From an uncultured Lachnospiraceae bacterium (GTDB taxonomy: Bacteria > Bacillota > Clostridia > Lachnospirales > Lachnospiraceae), in assembly GCA_910585965.1 (NCBI GenBank), contig CAJUHH010000002.1, forward strand, positions 248,001 to 312,000: 64,000 nt of DNA, given 5' to 3'. Each line of letters starts with the position of its first letter. The stretch's first letter is position 1. Shown in pieces: positions 40,174-50,273 of the stretch. The position numbers and the translations under genes are program-made. The notes below the pieces were generated by a model. That model was given only the letters and a program-made list of their open reading frames with translations. It was not told the DNA's origin and searched no databases.

Positions 40174-40244
40174 CAGGTTTGTGTGCGCGGCATCCACAAA
40201 CTGGTTCCATGCGTAAAAGCCGCGCGGAAATGGAGAAAAAGATG
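40174..40244 (+). repeat. Leader repeat copy A (before GH94 gene)
   Basis: Part of the 315-base gap 39927-40241. It aligns with 51723-51795: shared TGCGCGGCATC (40184-40194), ACAAACT, ATGCG and GAAATG-GGAG-like end at the next gene's ribosome site. GTTTGTG (40177-40183) and CACAAAC (40195-40201) form a 7-bp stem with the conserved bases as loop. The rest of the gap holds only the cassette terminator and a TATAAT at 40138-40143 without a good -35. Confidence 0.6.
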
Positions 40245-42653
40245 AAATATGGCTATTTTGATAACGAAAAGCGTGAGTATGTGATCGACAGGGTGGATCT
40301 CCCCGTATCATGGACGAATTATTTGGGCGTGGAGGATATGTGCGCAGTGGTAAATCACACGGCCGGGGGATATCTGTTTTATCAAACGCCGGAATACCAC
40401 AGGATTACCAGGTTCCGGGGGAACAGCGTCCCAATGGACAGGCCGGGGCATTATGTGTATCTTCGGGACAACGGGAGCGGGGATTATTGGAGCATTTCCT
40501 GGCAGCCGGTAGGGAAGCCTTTGGAGAAAGCGGAATATGTCTGCCGCCATGGGCTTTCTTATTCTGTCTATGAGTGCAGTTACAATAAAATAAGGGCGAA
40601 ACAGACCTTGTCAGTTCCTTTGGGCGACCAGCTGGAATTGTGGGATGTGGTTGTAAAAAATGAGGATACAGTGCCAAGGGATCTGAGCCTGTTTACTTAT
40701 TGTGAATTTTCTTTCCATCATATTGCCATCGATAACCAGAATTTCCAGATGAGCCTTTATTGTTCCGGCTCGTCTTATGAAGACGGGGTGATCGAAAACG
40801 ACCTGTTTTATGAGGAGTTCGGCTATCATTATTTTACTTCCAATGTGGAGCCGGATGGATTTGACTGCCTCCGGGATCGGTTTATTGGAAGTTATAGGAC
40901 GGAGGGTAATCCGATTGCCGTGGAAAAAGGACAGTGCGGCGGTTCCTATGAACTTGGGGGAAACCATTGCGGCTCCCTGCAGAAAAATATCCGGCTTGCC
41001 CCTGGCGAGGAGATAAGAATTCTGTTTATGCTTGGGGAAGGAAACCGGGAAGCGGGGAAAAGGGCGAGGAAGAAATATGAAAGCGGGGAAGCGGCGGATC
41101 GGGCTTATGCGGCTTTGCGCGCATTCTGGGATCAGAAATTGCAGAAACTGCAGATACAGACGCCGAATGAGGGCATGAATACATTGATTAATATATGGAC
41201 GCTTTACCAGTCGGAGATCAATGTGATGTTTTCGCGGTTTGCATCTTTTATAGAAGTCGGAGGAAGGGTCGGGCTGGGCTACCGGGATACGGCGCAGGAT
41301 GCGATGACGATTCCCCATTCCAATCCGGAAAAATGCAGGCAGCGTATCATAGAGTTGCTGCGGGGGCTTGTTTCCGACGGGTATGGGCTGCACCTCTTCC
41401 AGCCGGAATGGTTTGATACGGAACAAAAAGAAAAGCCTTTCCAGTCGCCTACGGTAGTGCCGGAGCCGGATAAAGAAAATATGATACACGGGCTGAAGGA
41501 TGCCTGTTCGGACGATGCTCTATGGCTGGTGTCTTCTATCGTCGAGTATATCAAAGAGACGGGGGAAATCGGCTTCGTGGATGAAAGGGTGACTTATGCG
41601 GACGGCGGGGAAGGAACGGTCTATGAACATATGACGCGGATCCTGGATTTTTCTGCAAAACAGGTAGGGGAAACAGGGATCTGCAAAGGGCTGCGCGCGG
41701 ATTGGAACGACTGTCTGAACCTGGGCGGCGGGGAAAGCGCCATGGTTTCGTTCCTGCATTACTGGGCGCTGGAGAATTTTATCGAATTAGCGGAATATCT
41801 TGGCAGGAAAGAAGATGCGGAGAAATACGGGGAAATGGCCGGGCAAGTCAAGAAGGTCTGCAACGAACGGCTGTGGGACGGACGGTGGTTTATCCGAGGG
41901 ATCACGAAGAACGGGAAGAAAATCGGGACAAAAGAAGACAAGGAAGGAAAGGTGCATTTGGAGTCCAATGCGTGGGCCGTTCTTTCCGGCGCGGCGGATG
42001 AAGAAAAGGGACGGCTGGCGATGGACAGCGTGGAGGAATATCTCTATACGCCGTGGGGGATCATGCTGAATGCGCCTTCGTATACGGTGCCGGATGACGA
42101 CATCGGCTTCGTGACAAGGGTTTATCCCGGGATAAAGGAGAACGGAGCAGTATTTTCCCATCCCAATCCATGGGCATGGGCGGCGGAATGCAAATTGGGC
42201 AGGGGAGACCGGGCGATGAAATTTTATAATGCCTTGTGTCCTTACTGGCAGAATGATAAAATAGAAATAAGAGAAGCAGAACCTTATTCTTACTGCCAGT
42301 TTATTATGGGGAAAGATCATTCGGCCCATGGAAGGGCAAGACATCCTTTTATGACTGGCAGCGGCGGATGGGCTTATTTTTCGGCAACGAGGTATATCCT
42401 TGGCATGCGCCCGGGATTTGAGACGTTGGAAATGGATCCCTGCGTGCCTGCGGACTGGAGCGGTTTTTCGGTGGCCAGGCAGTGGAGGGGCGTCACTTAT
42501 CAAATCGAAGTGTCCAATCCCGATCATGTAATGAAAGGCGTGAAGGAACTGTATCTCGACGGGAAGAAGGTGGAATGCATTCCTTTGATGGAGAAAGGAA
42601 CAGTACATCGAGTAAGAGTAGTGATGGGAAAGGAAGGAGATGCAAATGATTAA
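40242..42653 (+). CDS. GH94 glycoside phosphorylase (cellobiose/cellodextrin-type)
   Basis: 803 residues from the ATG at 40242 (GGAGAAAAAG upstream), the size of GH94 phosphorylases. N-terminal beta domain: 'YLFYQTPEYHRITRFRGNSVP' and 'RHGLSYSVYECSYN'. The (alpha/alpha)6 catalytic barrel has 'GLGYRDTAQDAM' and 'LRADWNDCLNLGGGESAM'; the family's general acid Asp lies in this DWND segment (Asp487/Asp490). The end has 'KDHSAHGRARHPFMTGSGGWAY', a phosphate-site signature. It would split a beta-linked disaccharide or oligosaccharide with phosphate to give a sugar 1-phosphate in the cytoplasm. The exact sugar (cellobiose, diacetylchitobiose or other) is open. Overlaps the mutase gene. Confidence 0.9.
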   Translation: MKYGYFDNEKREYVIDRVDLPVSWTNYLGVEDMCAVVNHTAGGYLFYQTPEYHRITRFRGNSVPMDRPGHYVYLRDNGSGDYWSISWQPVGKPLEKAEYVCRHGLSYSVYECSYNKIRAKQTLSVPLGDQLELWDVVVKNEDTVPRDLSLFTYCEFSFHHIAIDNQNFQMSLYCSGSSYEDGVIENDLFYEEFGYHYFTSNVEPDGFDCLRDRFIGSYRTEGNPIAVEKGQCGGSYELGGNHCGSLQKNIRLAPGEEIRILFMLGEGNREAGKRARKKYESGEAADRAYAALRAFWDQKLQKLQIQTPNEGMNTLINIWTLYQSEINVMFSRFASFIEVGGRVGLGYRDTAQDAMTIPHSNPEKCRQRIIELLRGLVSDGYGLHLFQPEWFDTEQKEKPFQSPTVVPEPDKENMIHGLKDACSDDALWLVSSIVEYIKETGEIGFVDERVTYADGGEGTVYEHMTRILDFSAKQVGETGICKGLRADWNDCLNLGGGESAMVSFLHYWALENFIELAEYLGRKEDAEKYGEMAGQVKKVCNERLWDGRWFIRGITKNGKKIGTKEDKEGKVHLESNAWAVLSGAADEEKGRLAMDSVEEYLYTPWGIMLNAPSYTVPDDDIGFVTRVYPGIKENGAVFSHPNPWAWAAECKLGRGDRAMKFYNALCPYWQNDKIEIREAEPYSYCQFIMGKDHSAHGRARHPFMTGSGGWAYFSATRYILGMRPGFETLEMDPCVPADWSGFSVARQWRGVTYQIEVSNPDHVMKGVKELYLDGKKVECIPLMEKGTVHRVRVVMGKEGDAND

Positions 42654-44064
42654 GTTTGGTACGGGGGGCTGGCGCGCGATCATCGGGGATGATTTTACAA
42701 AGGCGAATATCCAGCTGTTGGCCAGGGCATTGTGTGATAAGATGAAAGCGGAAGGAAAGGCCGGCCAGGGAATCGTGATCGGGTATGACAGGCGGTTTCT
42801 GGCAAAGGAGGCGATGCAGTGGGCTGGGGAAGTGTTCGCGGCAGAAGGGATTACCGCTTATCTGATCAATAAGTCGTCGCCGACTCCGCTGGTTATGTTT
42901 TATGTAATGAAACATGATTTCCCTTATGGAATGATGGTGACGGCGAGCCATAACCCTGCGGTTTATAACGGCATTAAAGTTTTTACGGCAGGGGGCAGGG
43001 ATGCGGACGAGTCCCAGACGAAAGAAATCGAAGAATATATCGGGAAAGTGGATGCGGCATCCATTCAGGGGATGGAATACGAAAAAGCACTGTCACAGGG
43101 ATTGATCCAGGAGATCTATCCGTTGAACGAGTATCTGGATAATATAATATCGGCGGTCAATATGGACGCGATCCGCGCGAAAGGGCTCAGGGTGGTACTG
43201 GATCCTTTATATGGGGTGAGCGAGACTTCCCTGGCGACGATCCTTCATACGGCGAGATGCGAACTGACGGTAATCCACGACAGGCATGACACGCTTTTTG
43301 GGGGCAAGCTGCCCGCGCCTAATGCGGTAACGCTCCGTCCGCTCCAGAATGCGGTGATTGATTACCGGGCGGATATCGGTATTGCTACGGACGGCGATGC
43401 GGACCGGATCGGCGTGATTGATGACACCGGGCGCTTCCTGCATCCGAATGATATCCTCGTGCTGCTTTATTATTATCTGGTAAAATATAAGGGATGGGAA
43501 GGGCCGGTAGTAAGGAATATCGCCACGACCCATATGCTGGATAAGGTGGCGGAGCGGTTCGGGCAGAAGTGTTATGAGGTGCCGGTAGGATTCAAGCATA
43601 TTTCAGCGAAGATGAACGAGGTGGATGCGATCATCGGCGGGGAATCTTCGGGCGGCCTTACCGTGCGCGGGCATATTAACGGCAAGGACGGTATTTATGC
43701 GGCGGCGCTTTTGGTGGAAATGATCGCGGCAACGGAGAAGAAACTGTCGGAGATTTATAAAGAGATTGAAGAGGAATGCGGTTCTATCTTTATGGAAGAA
43801 AGGGATTATAAATTCAACCAGGAAAAGAAAGAGGCGATGCAGAAACTTCTTATGGAAGAGAAGAAATTGCCGGAGCTTCCTTTTGAAATCGACCGGGTTT
43901 CTTATCTGGACGGCAGCAAGGTATACTTTAGGAACGGCGGATGGGTGATCGGCAGATTTTCGGGAACGGAGCCGCTGATCCGTGTATTCTGCGAGATGCC
44001 GGAGCTGGATATGGCGAAGCAGGTATGCGATATTTATGAGGAGTTTTTAGGGCTGAAAAAATAA
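42646..44064 (+). CDS. Phosphoglucomutase/phosphomannomutase family
   Basis: 472 residues of the alpha-D-phosphohexomutase superfamily. Phosphoserine loop 'TASHNPAVYNGIKVF' (Ser101), metal loop 'DGDADRIGVID', sugar loop 'GGESSGGLT' and phosphate-binding 'RFSGTEPLIRVF' are all intact. It should convert the sugar 1-phosphate made by the GH94 enzyme to the 6-phosphate. The ATG at 42646 has AAGGAG at 6 bases and overlaps the GH94 stop, so the two genes are translationally coupled. A terminator follows. Confidence 0.93.
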   Translation: MIKFGTGGWRAIIGDDFTKANIQLLARALCDKMKAEGKAGQGIVIGYDRRFLAKEAMQWAGEVFAAEGITAYLINKSSPTPLVMFYVMKHDFPYGMMVTASHNPAVYNGIKVFTAGGRDADESQTKEIEEYIGKVDAASIQGMEYEKALSQGLIQEIYPLNEYLDNIISAVNMDAIRAKGLRVVLDPLYGVSETSLATILHTARCELTVIHDRHDTLFGGKLPAPNAVTLRPLQNAVIDYRADIGIATDGDADRIGVIDDTGRFLHPNDILVLLYYYLVKYKGWEGPVVRNIATTHMLDKVAERFGQKCYEVPVGFKHISAKMNEVDAIIGGESSGGLTVRGHINGKDGIYAAALLVEMIAATEKKLSEIYKEIEEECGSIFMEERDYKFNQEKKEAMQKLLMEEKKLPELPFEIDRVSYLDGSKVYFRNGGWVIGRFSGTEPLIRVFCEMPELDMAKQVCDIYEEFLGLKK

Positions 44065-44096
44065 AGGGACGGGCGTTGCGACGGACTCGGCAATAC

Positions 44097-44128
44097 AAAA
44101 ACAATCGGGCAAAGGCTCGATTGTTTTT
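44097..44128 (+). terminator. Terminator after the GH94-mutase pair
   Basis: AAAAACAATCG (44097-44107) pairs with CGATTGTTTTT (44118-44128), ending in a T-run. Confidence 0.8.
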
Positions 44129-44162
44129 GCGCAGGGGTTTGGGAAGAGAGGAGGCAATGGGG

Positions 44163-46010
44163 ATGGAAGAGCGGATGACGGGAGAAAAACGGAGCGGGGC
44201 GGGGCAGCTTTCGGGCGCAGCACAGCCTTTGGCTGTGCGGAAAAAGTCACCTTTGAAGTGGAGCATGATTACGCTTCTTACCCTTTGCTGGCTTCTGCCG
44301 CTGGCGGTGATTGCTTATGTGATGCTCTATGTGGCGGCTGGGAAGATCAATTCGCAGACGGAGCGCACGATCGTTACTTCCGTGGATAATGCGATCCGAA
44401 TCTGCGAAATGCGGATGGATGCCGCCGTGGAGGCTTCCAGGAATGCGTCATATCTGCCTACGATCAAAGAATGCTATGCGGAGTATTTGGCGAGCGGGGA
44501 CAAGCTGGCTTTTCAGAAGACGGTGAATCTTTTCCTGGAACAGCATTATTGTTATAATGACAGTTTTTTATATACATCTTTATTTTTTACCGATGCCCCG
44601 GAGGAGCAGTTTTTTACCGCTTACAGGGGGAGCACCAGCAATGCGGTATATCAGGCGAGCCGGAGGTTCGAAGAGAAGGTGATGCCGAAGGTGCTGGAGA
44701 TTTATCCGGAATTGGACACGGATGTGGCGGTAATCAATATAGAAGGGGGAGTGTATCTCATCCGCAACCTGATGACGCCATCTTACCACCCCTATGCTGT
44801 GCTGACGACGGAGCTGAACAGGGATGTGGTGTTCGGGAGCCTGGACGGTTCATGGGGCTATATGGGAAGCGCTGTTTATGTGGACGGTACTTTTCTTACG
44901 GGAGATAACGGCGGCGTGCCGGAAGGAATGCCGGGGATAGGGCCGGAGCTGTTTGAAGAGAATAACAGGGAATGCCGGCTGGTGAAGAGGGGAAAGGAAT
45001 ATTACGCTTATGCGGTAAGAAAGCCGGAAAGGCATTATATCGGCTATATGATAGCTTTGGACAAACAGGCGGTTATCGATGAAACTTATGCGGTAAAATA
45101 CATATCCGTCACCTTGATTCTTTTTATGGCACCTCTGGTAGTCATTGTATTTTATTTTTTCAGCAAAAAAGTGACGAAGCCGATCGGAAGCCTGACCCGG
45201 GCATACCATATGCTGGAGGAGGGGAACTTCGGCTATCAGATGGAAAGCGGCGCGAACAGTCAGGAGTTCGAATATCTGGAGGAGGCGTTTAACCAGATGT
45301 CTGCCCGGCTGCAGTATCAGATCGACAAGATTTATACGGAGGAGATGGCGCTGAAGGATGCGAGGATCATGGCGCTCCAGGCCCAGATCAACCCGCATTT
45401 TTTGAATAACGCGCTGGAAATTATTAACTGGGAGGCCAGGATCGATGAAAATTATAAAGTGAGCCGGATGATCGAAAACCTGTCGGTGATGCTGGAGGCA
45501 ACGATGGACAGGCGGCACAGGAGGTTTGTGACGCTGGCTGAGGAAATGTCCTATGTGGAGGCGTATCTTTTTATTATTTCACAACGGCTTGGGGAACGCC
45601 TGAGGGTGGAGAAGGCTGTGGATGAAGGGCTGCTTTGGATGAAGATCCCCCGTCTGGTGATCCAGCCGATTGTCGAAAACGCGGTGGAGCATGGCATCAA
45701 TGGACAGACGGAAGGGCGGATCGCTCTCCGTATATATAAGGAAGAGGAAAAGCTGGTAATAGAAGTGCGGAATACGGGTACGATATCGGAAGAGGACGAA
45801 GAGAAAATAAAGGCATTGCTGACGGACGGCTATGAACCGGGGGAACTGGGGTCGGCCAGCCTGGGAATACGCAATGTAAACCGAAGGATACGCATTATTT
45901 ACGGCGAAGGATTTGGGCTGACGATTGCGAATGACGGAAACGGAGAGACGGTGAGCAGGATTGCGGTAAGAGCGGAGGAAATGAGAAAACAGACGGCAAA
46001 TAACCAATAA
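44163..46010 (+). CDS. YesM-type sensor histidine kinase
   Basis: 615 residues. One membrane segment near 34-58, an extracellular sensor (Cache-like, about 60-310), a second segment near 313-336, HAMP, then the His_kinase domain 'LQAQINPHFLNNALEIINWEARI' with His412, and an ATPase end with 'IVENAVEHGI' and 'GLTIANDGNG'. YesM-family kinases sense extracellular sugars or their binding proteins and act on YesN-type regulators; such a regulator gene is at 49379. The ATG at 44163 is 8 bases from AGGAGG; the ATG two codons earlier is too close. Confidence 0.92.
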   Translation: MEERMTGEKRSGAGQLSGAAQPLAVRKKSPLKWSMITLLTLCWLLPLAVIAYVMLYVAAGKINSQTERTIVTSVDNAIRICEMRMDAAVEASRNASYLPTIKECYAEYLASGDKLAFQKTVNLFLEQHYCYNDSFLYTSLFFTDAPEEQFFTAYRGSTSNAVYQASRRFEEKVMPKVLEIYPELDTDVAVINIEGGVYLIRNLMTPSYHPYAVLTTELNRDVVFGSLDGSWGYMGSAVYVDGTFLTGDNGGVPEGMPGIGPELFEENNRECRLVKRGKEYYAYAVRKPERHYIGYMIALDKQAVIDETYAVKYISVTLILFMAPLVVIVFYFFSKKVTKPIGSLTRAYHMLEEGNFGYQMESGANSQEFEYLEEAFNQMSARLQYQIDKIYTEEMALKDARIMALQAQINPHFLNNALEIINWEARIDENYKVSRMIENLSVMLEATMDRRHRRFVTLAEEMSYVEAYLFIISQRLGERLRVEKAVDEGLLWMKIPRLVIQPIVENAVEHGINGQTEGRIALRIYKEEEKLVIEVRNTGTISEEDEEKIKALLTDGYEPGELGSASLGIRNVNRRIRIIYGEGFGLTIANDGNGETVSRIAVRAEEMRKQTANNQ

Positions 46011-46112
46011 AAGACAAGAAATAACAAGTCTGACAATTCCCTGTTTCCCTCTTATTTTATATGATAAATACAAGATACGAAACGGAAGTTTTGAAACAGG
46101 GAGGTATGAGAT

Positions 46113-47483
46113 ATGAAAAAAATGTTGGCAATGTTATTGACAGGAGCAATGGTATTCTCATTGGCAGCCTGCGGAAACAGTTCCTCAGGGAACGCGCCCG
46201 CACAAAGCGGCGCTTCAAACGACAGCGCGCCGGCTGCGGAATCACCGGCGGAAAGCGAACCGGCAGCAGAGCCGTCGGCAGGGCCGGTGACATTAAATGT
46301 AACGACGACTTATGCGGGGGAAGATACGAACGCAGGAAATTACCAGGATGCGATCGCTGCATGGCAGGAAGAGACGGGGAATAAGATCAATGATGCATCG
46401 GCATCCTCGGCAGAAACTTTTAAGGCAAGGGTTATTTCTGATTTTGAAATGGGTTCGGAGCCGGATGTGCTTTTCTATTTTAACGGCGTGGACTCCAATC
46501 CTTTTGTAGAAGCGGGAAAAGTAGTTTCCATCGATGAAATACGCGAGACCTATCCCGACTACGCGTCGAACATGAAGGACGGCATGATGGGGGCTTCCCC
46601 GGTGGACGGGAAAAATTATTCCGTTCCTGTGAATGGTTACTGGGAAGGGCTGTTTGTGAATAAATCGGTCTGCGAAGCGGCAGGCGTGGACATTCCGACA
46701 GCGGATACCACATGGGATGAATTCATGGAGATCTGCCAGAAAGTAAAAGATGCGGGCTATACGCCGATCGCGGCTTCCTTTGCAGAGATTCCCCACTATT
46801 GGTTTGAATTCTGTATTTACAATTATCTGACTCCGGCTACTCACAATATCCTGCCGGGTTCCGTAGATGATGAACACGGAAAAGCGTGGGTGAACGGCAT
46901 CGGCGATATGAAAGTATTGTATGAAAAAGGATTTTTGCCGGAGAACACATTGTCGGCGACAGACGGCGAGACATTCCAGCTCTTTATTGACGGCAAAGCA
47001 GCGTTTCTGATTGACGGCTCCTGGAAAGTGGGCGGCATCGAGAGTTCGACCGACGACATTGATAACTTTACCGTAACTTATGTACCGGGCAAAAATGACC
47101 GTAAATCGACGGATATTATCGGCGGCCTTTCCTCCGGCTGGTATATTACGAGGAAAGCATGGGATGACCCGGAAAAACAGAAAGCGTGCGTGGACTTTAT
47201 TTCCTATATGACATCGGACGATATGGTATCCAAGTTTGCCAGCGTATCGGCAACGGCATTGAAAGACGGGGTTCAGGTGGATGAATCGCAGCTGACTTCC
47301 CTGGCAGTGGCAGGGCTGGATATGGTCGAAGGCGCAACCGGCATGGCGGGGGCAGTACAGGACCAGGTAACGCAGGAAGCGAGAGTTCCGGTATTCAACG
47401 GAATGCCTGACATCGTGACGGGCAAGGCAGACATTGCTACAGCCGTTTCAGATCTGTTAGCGCTGGTGGCAGAAGGCCAATAA
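46113..47483 (+). CDS. Extracellular sugar-binding lipoprotein (CUT1 ABC transporter)
   Basis: 456 residues. Signal peptide with lipobox LAAC (Cys20), then a Ser/Ala/Pro/Glu-rich linker to about residue 50. The rest is an SBP_bac_1-type binding fold: 'AAWQEETGNKINDASASSAETFKARV', 'NYSVPVNGYWEGLFVNKSVCEAAGV', 'GKAAFLIDGSWKVGGI', 'GGLSSGWYITRKAWDDPEKQKA'. It captures an oligosaccharide outside the cell and passes it to the two permeases that follow. GGGAGG precedes the ATG. Confidence 0.93.
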   Translation: MKKMLAMLLTGAMVFSLAACGNSSSGNAPAQSGASNDSAPAAESPAESEPAAEPSAGPVTLNVTTTYAGEDTNAGNYQDAIAAWQEETGNKINDASASSAETFKARVISDFEMGSEPDVLFYFNGVDSNPFVEAGKVVSIDEIRETYPDYASNMKDGMMGASPVDGKNYSVPVNGYWEGLFVNKSVCEAAGVDIPTADTTWDEFMEICQKVKDAGYTPIAASFAEIPHYWFEFCIYNYLTPATHNILPGSVDDEHGKAWVNGIGDMKVLYEKGFLPENTLSATDGETFQLFIDGKAAFLIDGSWKVGGIESSTDDIDNFTVTYVPGKNDRKSTDIIGGLSSGWYITRKAWDDPEKQKACVDFISYMTSDDMVSKFASVSATALKDGVQVDESQLTSLAVAGLDMVEGATGMAGAVQDQVTQEARVPVFNGMPDIVTGKADIATAVSDLLALVAEGQ

Positions 47484-47503
47484 TGGAAAAAGACGGATAG
47501 ATG

Positions 47504-47541
47504 CCGGAGCGGAGAAGGGGTATTCTCCGCCCCGGTTTTCT
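47504..47541 (+). terminator. Intercistronic hairpin after the binding-protein gene
   Basis: GCGGAGAA (47509-47516) pairs with TTCTCCGC (47523-47530), extended by CCGG/CCGG, with TTTTC after. Probably reduces readthrough so that the binding protein is made in excess over the permeases. Confidence 0.6.
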
Positions 47542-47583
47542 AACTGAAAGGATGTTTCTTAGGAAGGAGGCGCAAATACCATT

Positions 47584-48471
47584 ATGAGTTCCAATATTTA
47601 TAAGAATAAAAAACCGGTTGTTTTCTTTTTGATTCCGGCGTTTGCTTTTTTGGCTATCTTTTTGTACTATCCTTTTTTGCAGAATATATTGAACAGTTTC
47701 CGGGTCATTAATAATCTGGGTTCTTCCGCGAAGGGATGGAACGATCCATGGTTTACGAACTATGTGGAACTTTTCAAAGATGATAATATAAGGACGGCGC
47801 TGATCAATACATTGAAAATGATAGCGGCGACGATTATCGGCCAGCTCGGCATCGCGATCGTATTGGCCCTGATGGTGGATAATATCAAAAAGGGGCAGAA
47901 ATTTTTCCGCACGGTTTACTTTTTCCCGATTGTCATAGCGGCTACGGCGCTGGGGCTTTTGTTCAATATTGTTTTTCTGTATGACAAAGGAATGCTGAAC
48001 CAGCTGCGTGAAATTTTCGGGGCAACGAAGCTGGTGGATTTTAAAGATAACGCCCATGCGATGCTGACGATGATGATCCCTGTCACATGGCAGTATGTAG
48101 GATTTTATTTTATCATCTTGATTACGGGGCTGAATAATATATCCGATGATTTGTACGAGGCCGCGACGATCGACGGGGCTTCCAAATGGCAGAGGGTGCG
48201 CTATATTTCCCTGCCCCTCCTGCACAATGTGATTTGTACCTGCGGGGTGCTGGCGGTAACGGGGGCCTTAAAGGTATTCGACCTGCCATGGATCATGTTC
48301 CCCAAGGGGATGCCGAGCAACAGCACATGGCTGACGGGTACTTATATGTATTACCATGCTTTTGAGTCGCACAATGTGGATTATAGTTCGGCGATATCCG
48401 TATTGATCGTTATCCTTGGCGTGATTACGGCAAAAATCGTAAACGCCGTCTTTAAAGAAAAAGATTATTAG
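47584..48471 (+). CDS. ABC sugar permease, MalF/LacF type
   Basis: 295 residues, six membrane spans. 'KKPVVFFLIPAFAFLAIFLYYPFLQNILNSF' is the N-terminal CUT1 permease signature. The cytoplasmic EAA loop that meets the ATPase is 'DDLYEAATIDGASKWQRVRYISLPLL'. Works with the next permease. No ATPase gene is in the cluster; a shared MsmK-type ATPase elsewhere is the usual solution. Confidence 0.93.
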   Translation: MSSNIYKNKKPVVFFLIPAFAFLAIFLYYPFLQNILNSFRVINNLGSSAKGWNDPWFTNYVELFKDDNIRTALINTLKMIAATIIGQLGIAIVLALMVDNIKKGQKFFRTVYFFPIVIAATALGLLFNIVFLYDKGMLNQLREIFGATKLVDFKDNAHAMLTMMIPVTWQYVGFYFIILITGLNNISDDLYEAATIDGASKWQRVRYISLPLLHNVICTCGVLAVTGALKVFDLPWIMFPKGMPSNSTWLTGTYMYYHAFESHNVDYSSAISVLIVILGVITAKIVNAVFKEKDY

Positions 48472-48482
48472 GAGGGGCGGAT

Positions 48483-49367
48483 ATGGCAGGAACAAATATT
48501 AAGACGAGCAAAAAACATCATAAAATTTCGTTTGGGATGGCAGGGATCTATGTCGTATTGACTGCCTGGGCCCTGACGACGATATATCCTCTGTTCTGGA
48601 TATTGATGAATTCTTTTAAGGATAAAAAGGTGATTCGTTCGGATTCGTTTTCCCTTCCGCTCGGCGAGCTGTTTACCCTGGACAATTACAAGACGGCTTT
48701 TGACCGGGTGAATATTTTGGGGGCGTACCGAAACAGCCTTGTGATTTCCTTGAGCGTGGCGGCGGCGGTTATTCTTCTGGCCGGGCTTGCATCTTACGCC
48801 CTGGTAAGGTATGATTTTAAAATGAAAGGGCTGCTGAACAGCATGGTAGTGGCAGGAATGATGTTTCCGGCGTTTGCCACCATTATTCCGGTCATCCGCA
48901 TGATGAATGTGATCGGGCTGGCCAATACCAACCAGATCCCGAAATCCCTGCTGGCGGTTATACTGCCGCAGATCGCGGGAAATCTTTCTTTTGCCATCGT
49001 GGTGCTGCGGGGATATATCGCAGGGCTTCCGGTGGAGCTGGAGGAAGCGGCTTATATGGAAGGGTGCAATATTTTCCAGCTTTTCTTTAAAGTGGTAATG
49101 CCCCTTTGCAAACCATCCTTTGCCACGATCGGTATTTTTTCTTTCTTGTGGAGCTATAACGACCTGTTTACGCAGTCGTTTTTCCTGAAGACAAAGCCGG
49201 AATATTCGGTAACGGTGCTTCTCAGTCTGCTGACTTCCCAGGAAGGCACGAACTATGGACTGATGGCATCCAGCGTATCGCTGATCGTATTCCCGCTTCT
49301 GATCGTATATCTGTTCTTGCAGAAATATATAGTAAAGGGCCTGACGGCGGGGGCGGTGAAAGGATAA
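48483..49367 (+). CDS. ABC sugar permease, MalG type
   Basis: 294 residues, six spans. 'LTTIYPLFWILMNSFKDKKVIRSDSFSLP' opens the protein. The EAA loop is 'VELEEAAYMEGCNIFQLFFKVVMPLCKPSFATIGIFSFL', and the end 'LQKYIVKGLTAGAVKG' is the usual CUT1 ending. GGAGGGG precedes the ATG, 11 bases after the MalF-type gene. Confidence 0.94.
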   Translation: MAGTNIKTSKKHHKISFGMAGIYVVLTAWALTTIYPLFWILMNSFKDKKVIRSDSFSLPLGELFTLDNYKTAFDRVNILGAYRNSLVISLSVAAAVILLAGLASYALVRYDFKMKGLLNSMVVAGMMFPAFATIIPVIRMMNVIGLANTNQIPKSLLAVILPQIAGNLSFAIVVLRGYIAGLPVELEEAAYMEGCNIFQLFFKVVMPLCKPSFATIGIFSFLWSYNDLFTQSFFLKTKPEYSVTVLLSLLTSQEGTNYGLMASSVSLIVFPLLIVYLFLQKYIVKGLTAGAVKG

Positions 49368-49378
49368 CAGGGGGAGTT

Positions 49379-50194
49379 ATGTATAAAGTTGTGATTATTG
49401 ATGATGAGCCGATTATTGTAAAGGGCCTGGAAAAAACAGTAAAGTGGGAGGAATTTGGCTGTACTGTGGCAGGAACGGCATATAACGGCGTGGAAGGCAT
49501 GGAGCTGATACGGAAGGAAAGGCCGGATATGCTTATTTCCGATATTTGTATGCCGAGGATGGATGGACTCAGCATGATTGCGGCGTTAAAATCCGAATTC
49601 CCCAATATGGAAATTACGATACTGACCGGCTACCGGGATTTTGATTATGCCCAGCAGGCTATCCGCCTGGGGGTCTGCCGCTTTTTGCTCAAGCCGTCCA
49701 AAATGGATGAGCTGAACGAGGCGATCCGGGCGATGCTGGAAAGGCTGAAGGAAAAAATGCCCCTGCGGGAAGAGGAAGCGGCCGGGGATGAGGCGAAAAC
49801 CGGCGCACAAGAGGAAAAGGAAGAGCTGGAAAGCGCGGCCAGCAGTTTTATTGTAAAGAACGCGCTCGCTTTTATCGAGGCGAACTATGCGGAAAGGCTG
49901 AAGCTGGCTGATGTGGCGGATAATGTTTATGTGAGCCAGTGGCATTTGAGCAAATTGCTGAATAAATATACGGGGCAGAATTTTTCGGAAGCTTTGAACC
50001 ATGTCCGCATGGAAAAGGCGAAGGAGCTTTTGCAAAACCCGTCCCTGCGGATCGGCGATATTGCCGAACAGGTGGGATTTTTGGACATGGCACATTTTTC
50101 CAGAGTATTTAAAAAACAAGTGGGAATATCTGCCAACGAGTACCGTAATACGGTCAGTATACCTCAAAAAAAGAGAGAGAAAGAAGAATTTTGA
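49379..50194 (+). CDS. YesN-type response regulator (receiver plus AraC HTH)
   Basis: 271 residues. The receiver domain (1-120) has 'VIIDDEP', phosphoacceptor Asp55 in 'LISDICMPRMDG' and Lys in 'RFLLKPSK'. A Glu-rich linker leads to a C-terminal AraC double HTH ('LKLADVADNVYVSQWHLSKLL', 'LRIGDIAEQVGFLDMAHFSRVFKK'). It is the likely partner of the YesM-type kinase at 44163, regulating the binding-protein/permease genes and possibly the phosphorylase. It follows the permease by 11 bases. Confidence 0.93.
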   Translation: MYKVVIIDDEPIIVKGLEKTVKWEEFGCTVAGTAYNGVEGMELIRKERPDMLISDICMPRMDGLSMIAALKSEFPNMEITILTGYRDFDYAQQAIRLGVCRFLLKPSKMDELNEAIRAMLERLKEKMPLREEEAAGDEAKTGAQEEKEELESAASSFIVKNALAFIEANYAERLKLADVADNVYVSQWHLSKLLNKYTGQNFSEALNHVRMEKAKELLQNPSLRIGDIAEQVGFLDMAHFSRVFKKQVGISANEYRNTVSIPQKKREKEEF

Positions 50195-50273
50195 AATAAA
50201 GTATTGACATCCGGCGCAAATTAGTGAAAACTATAGATAATAGATTGAATACTAAGAAAATGAGGTTGGACTG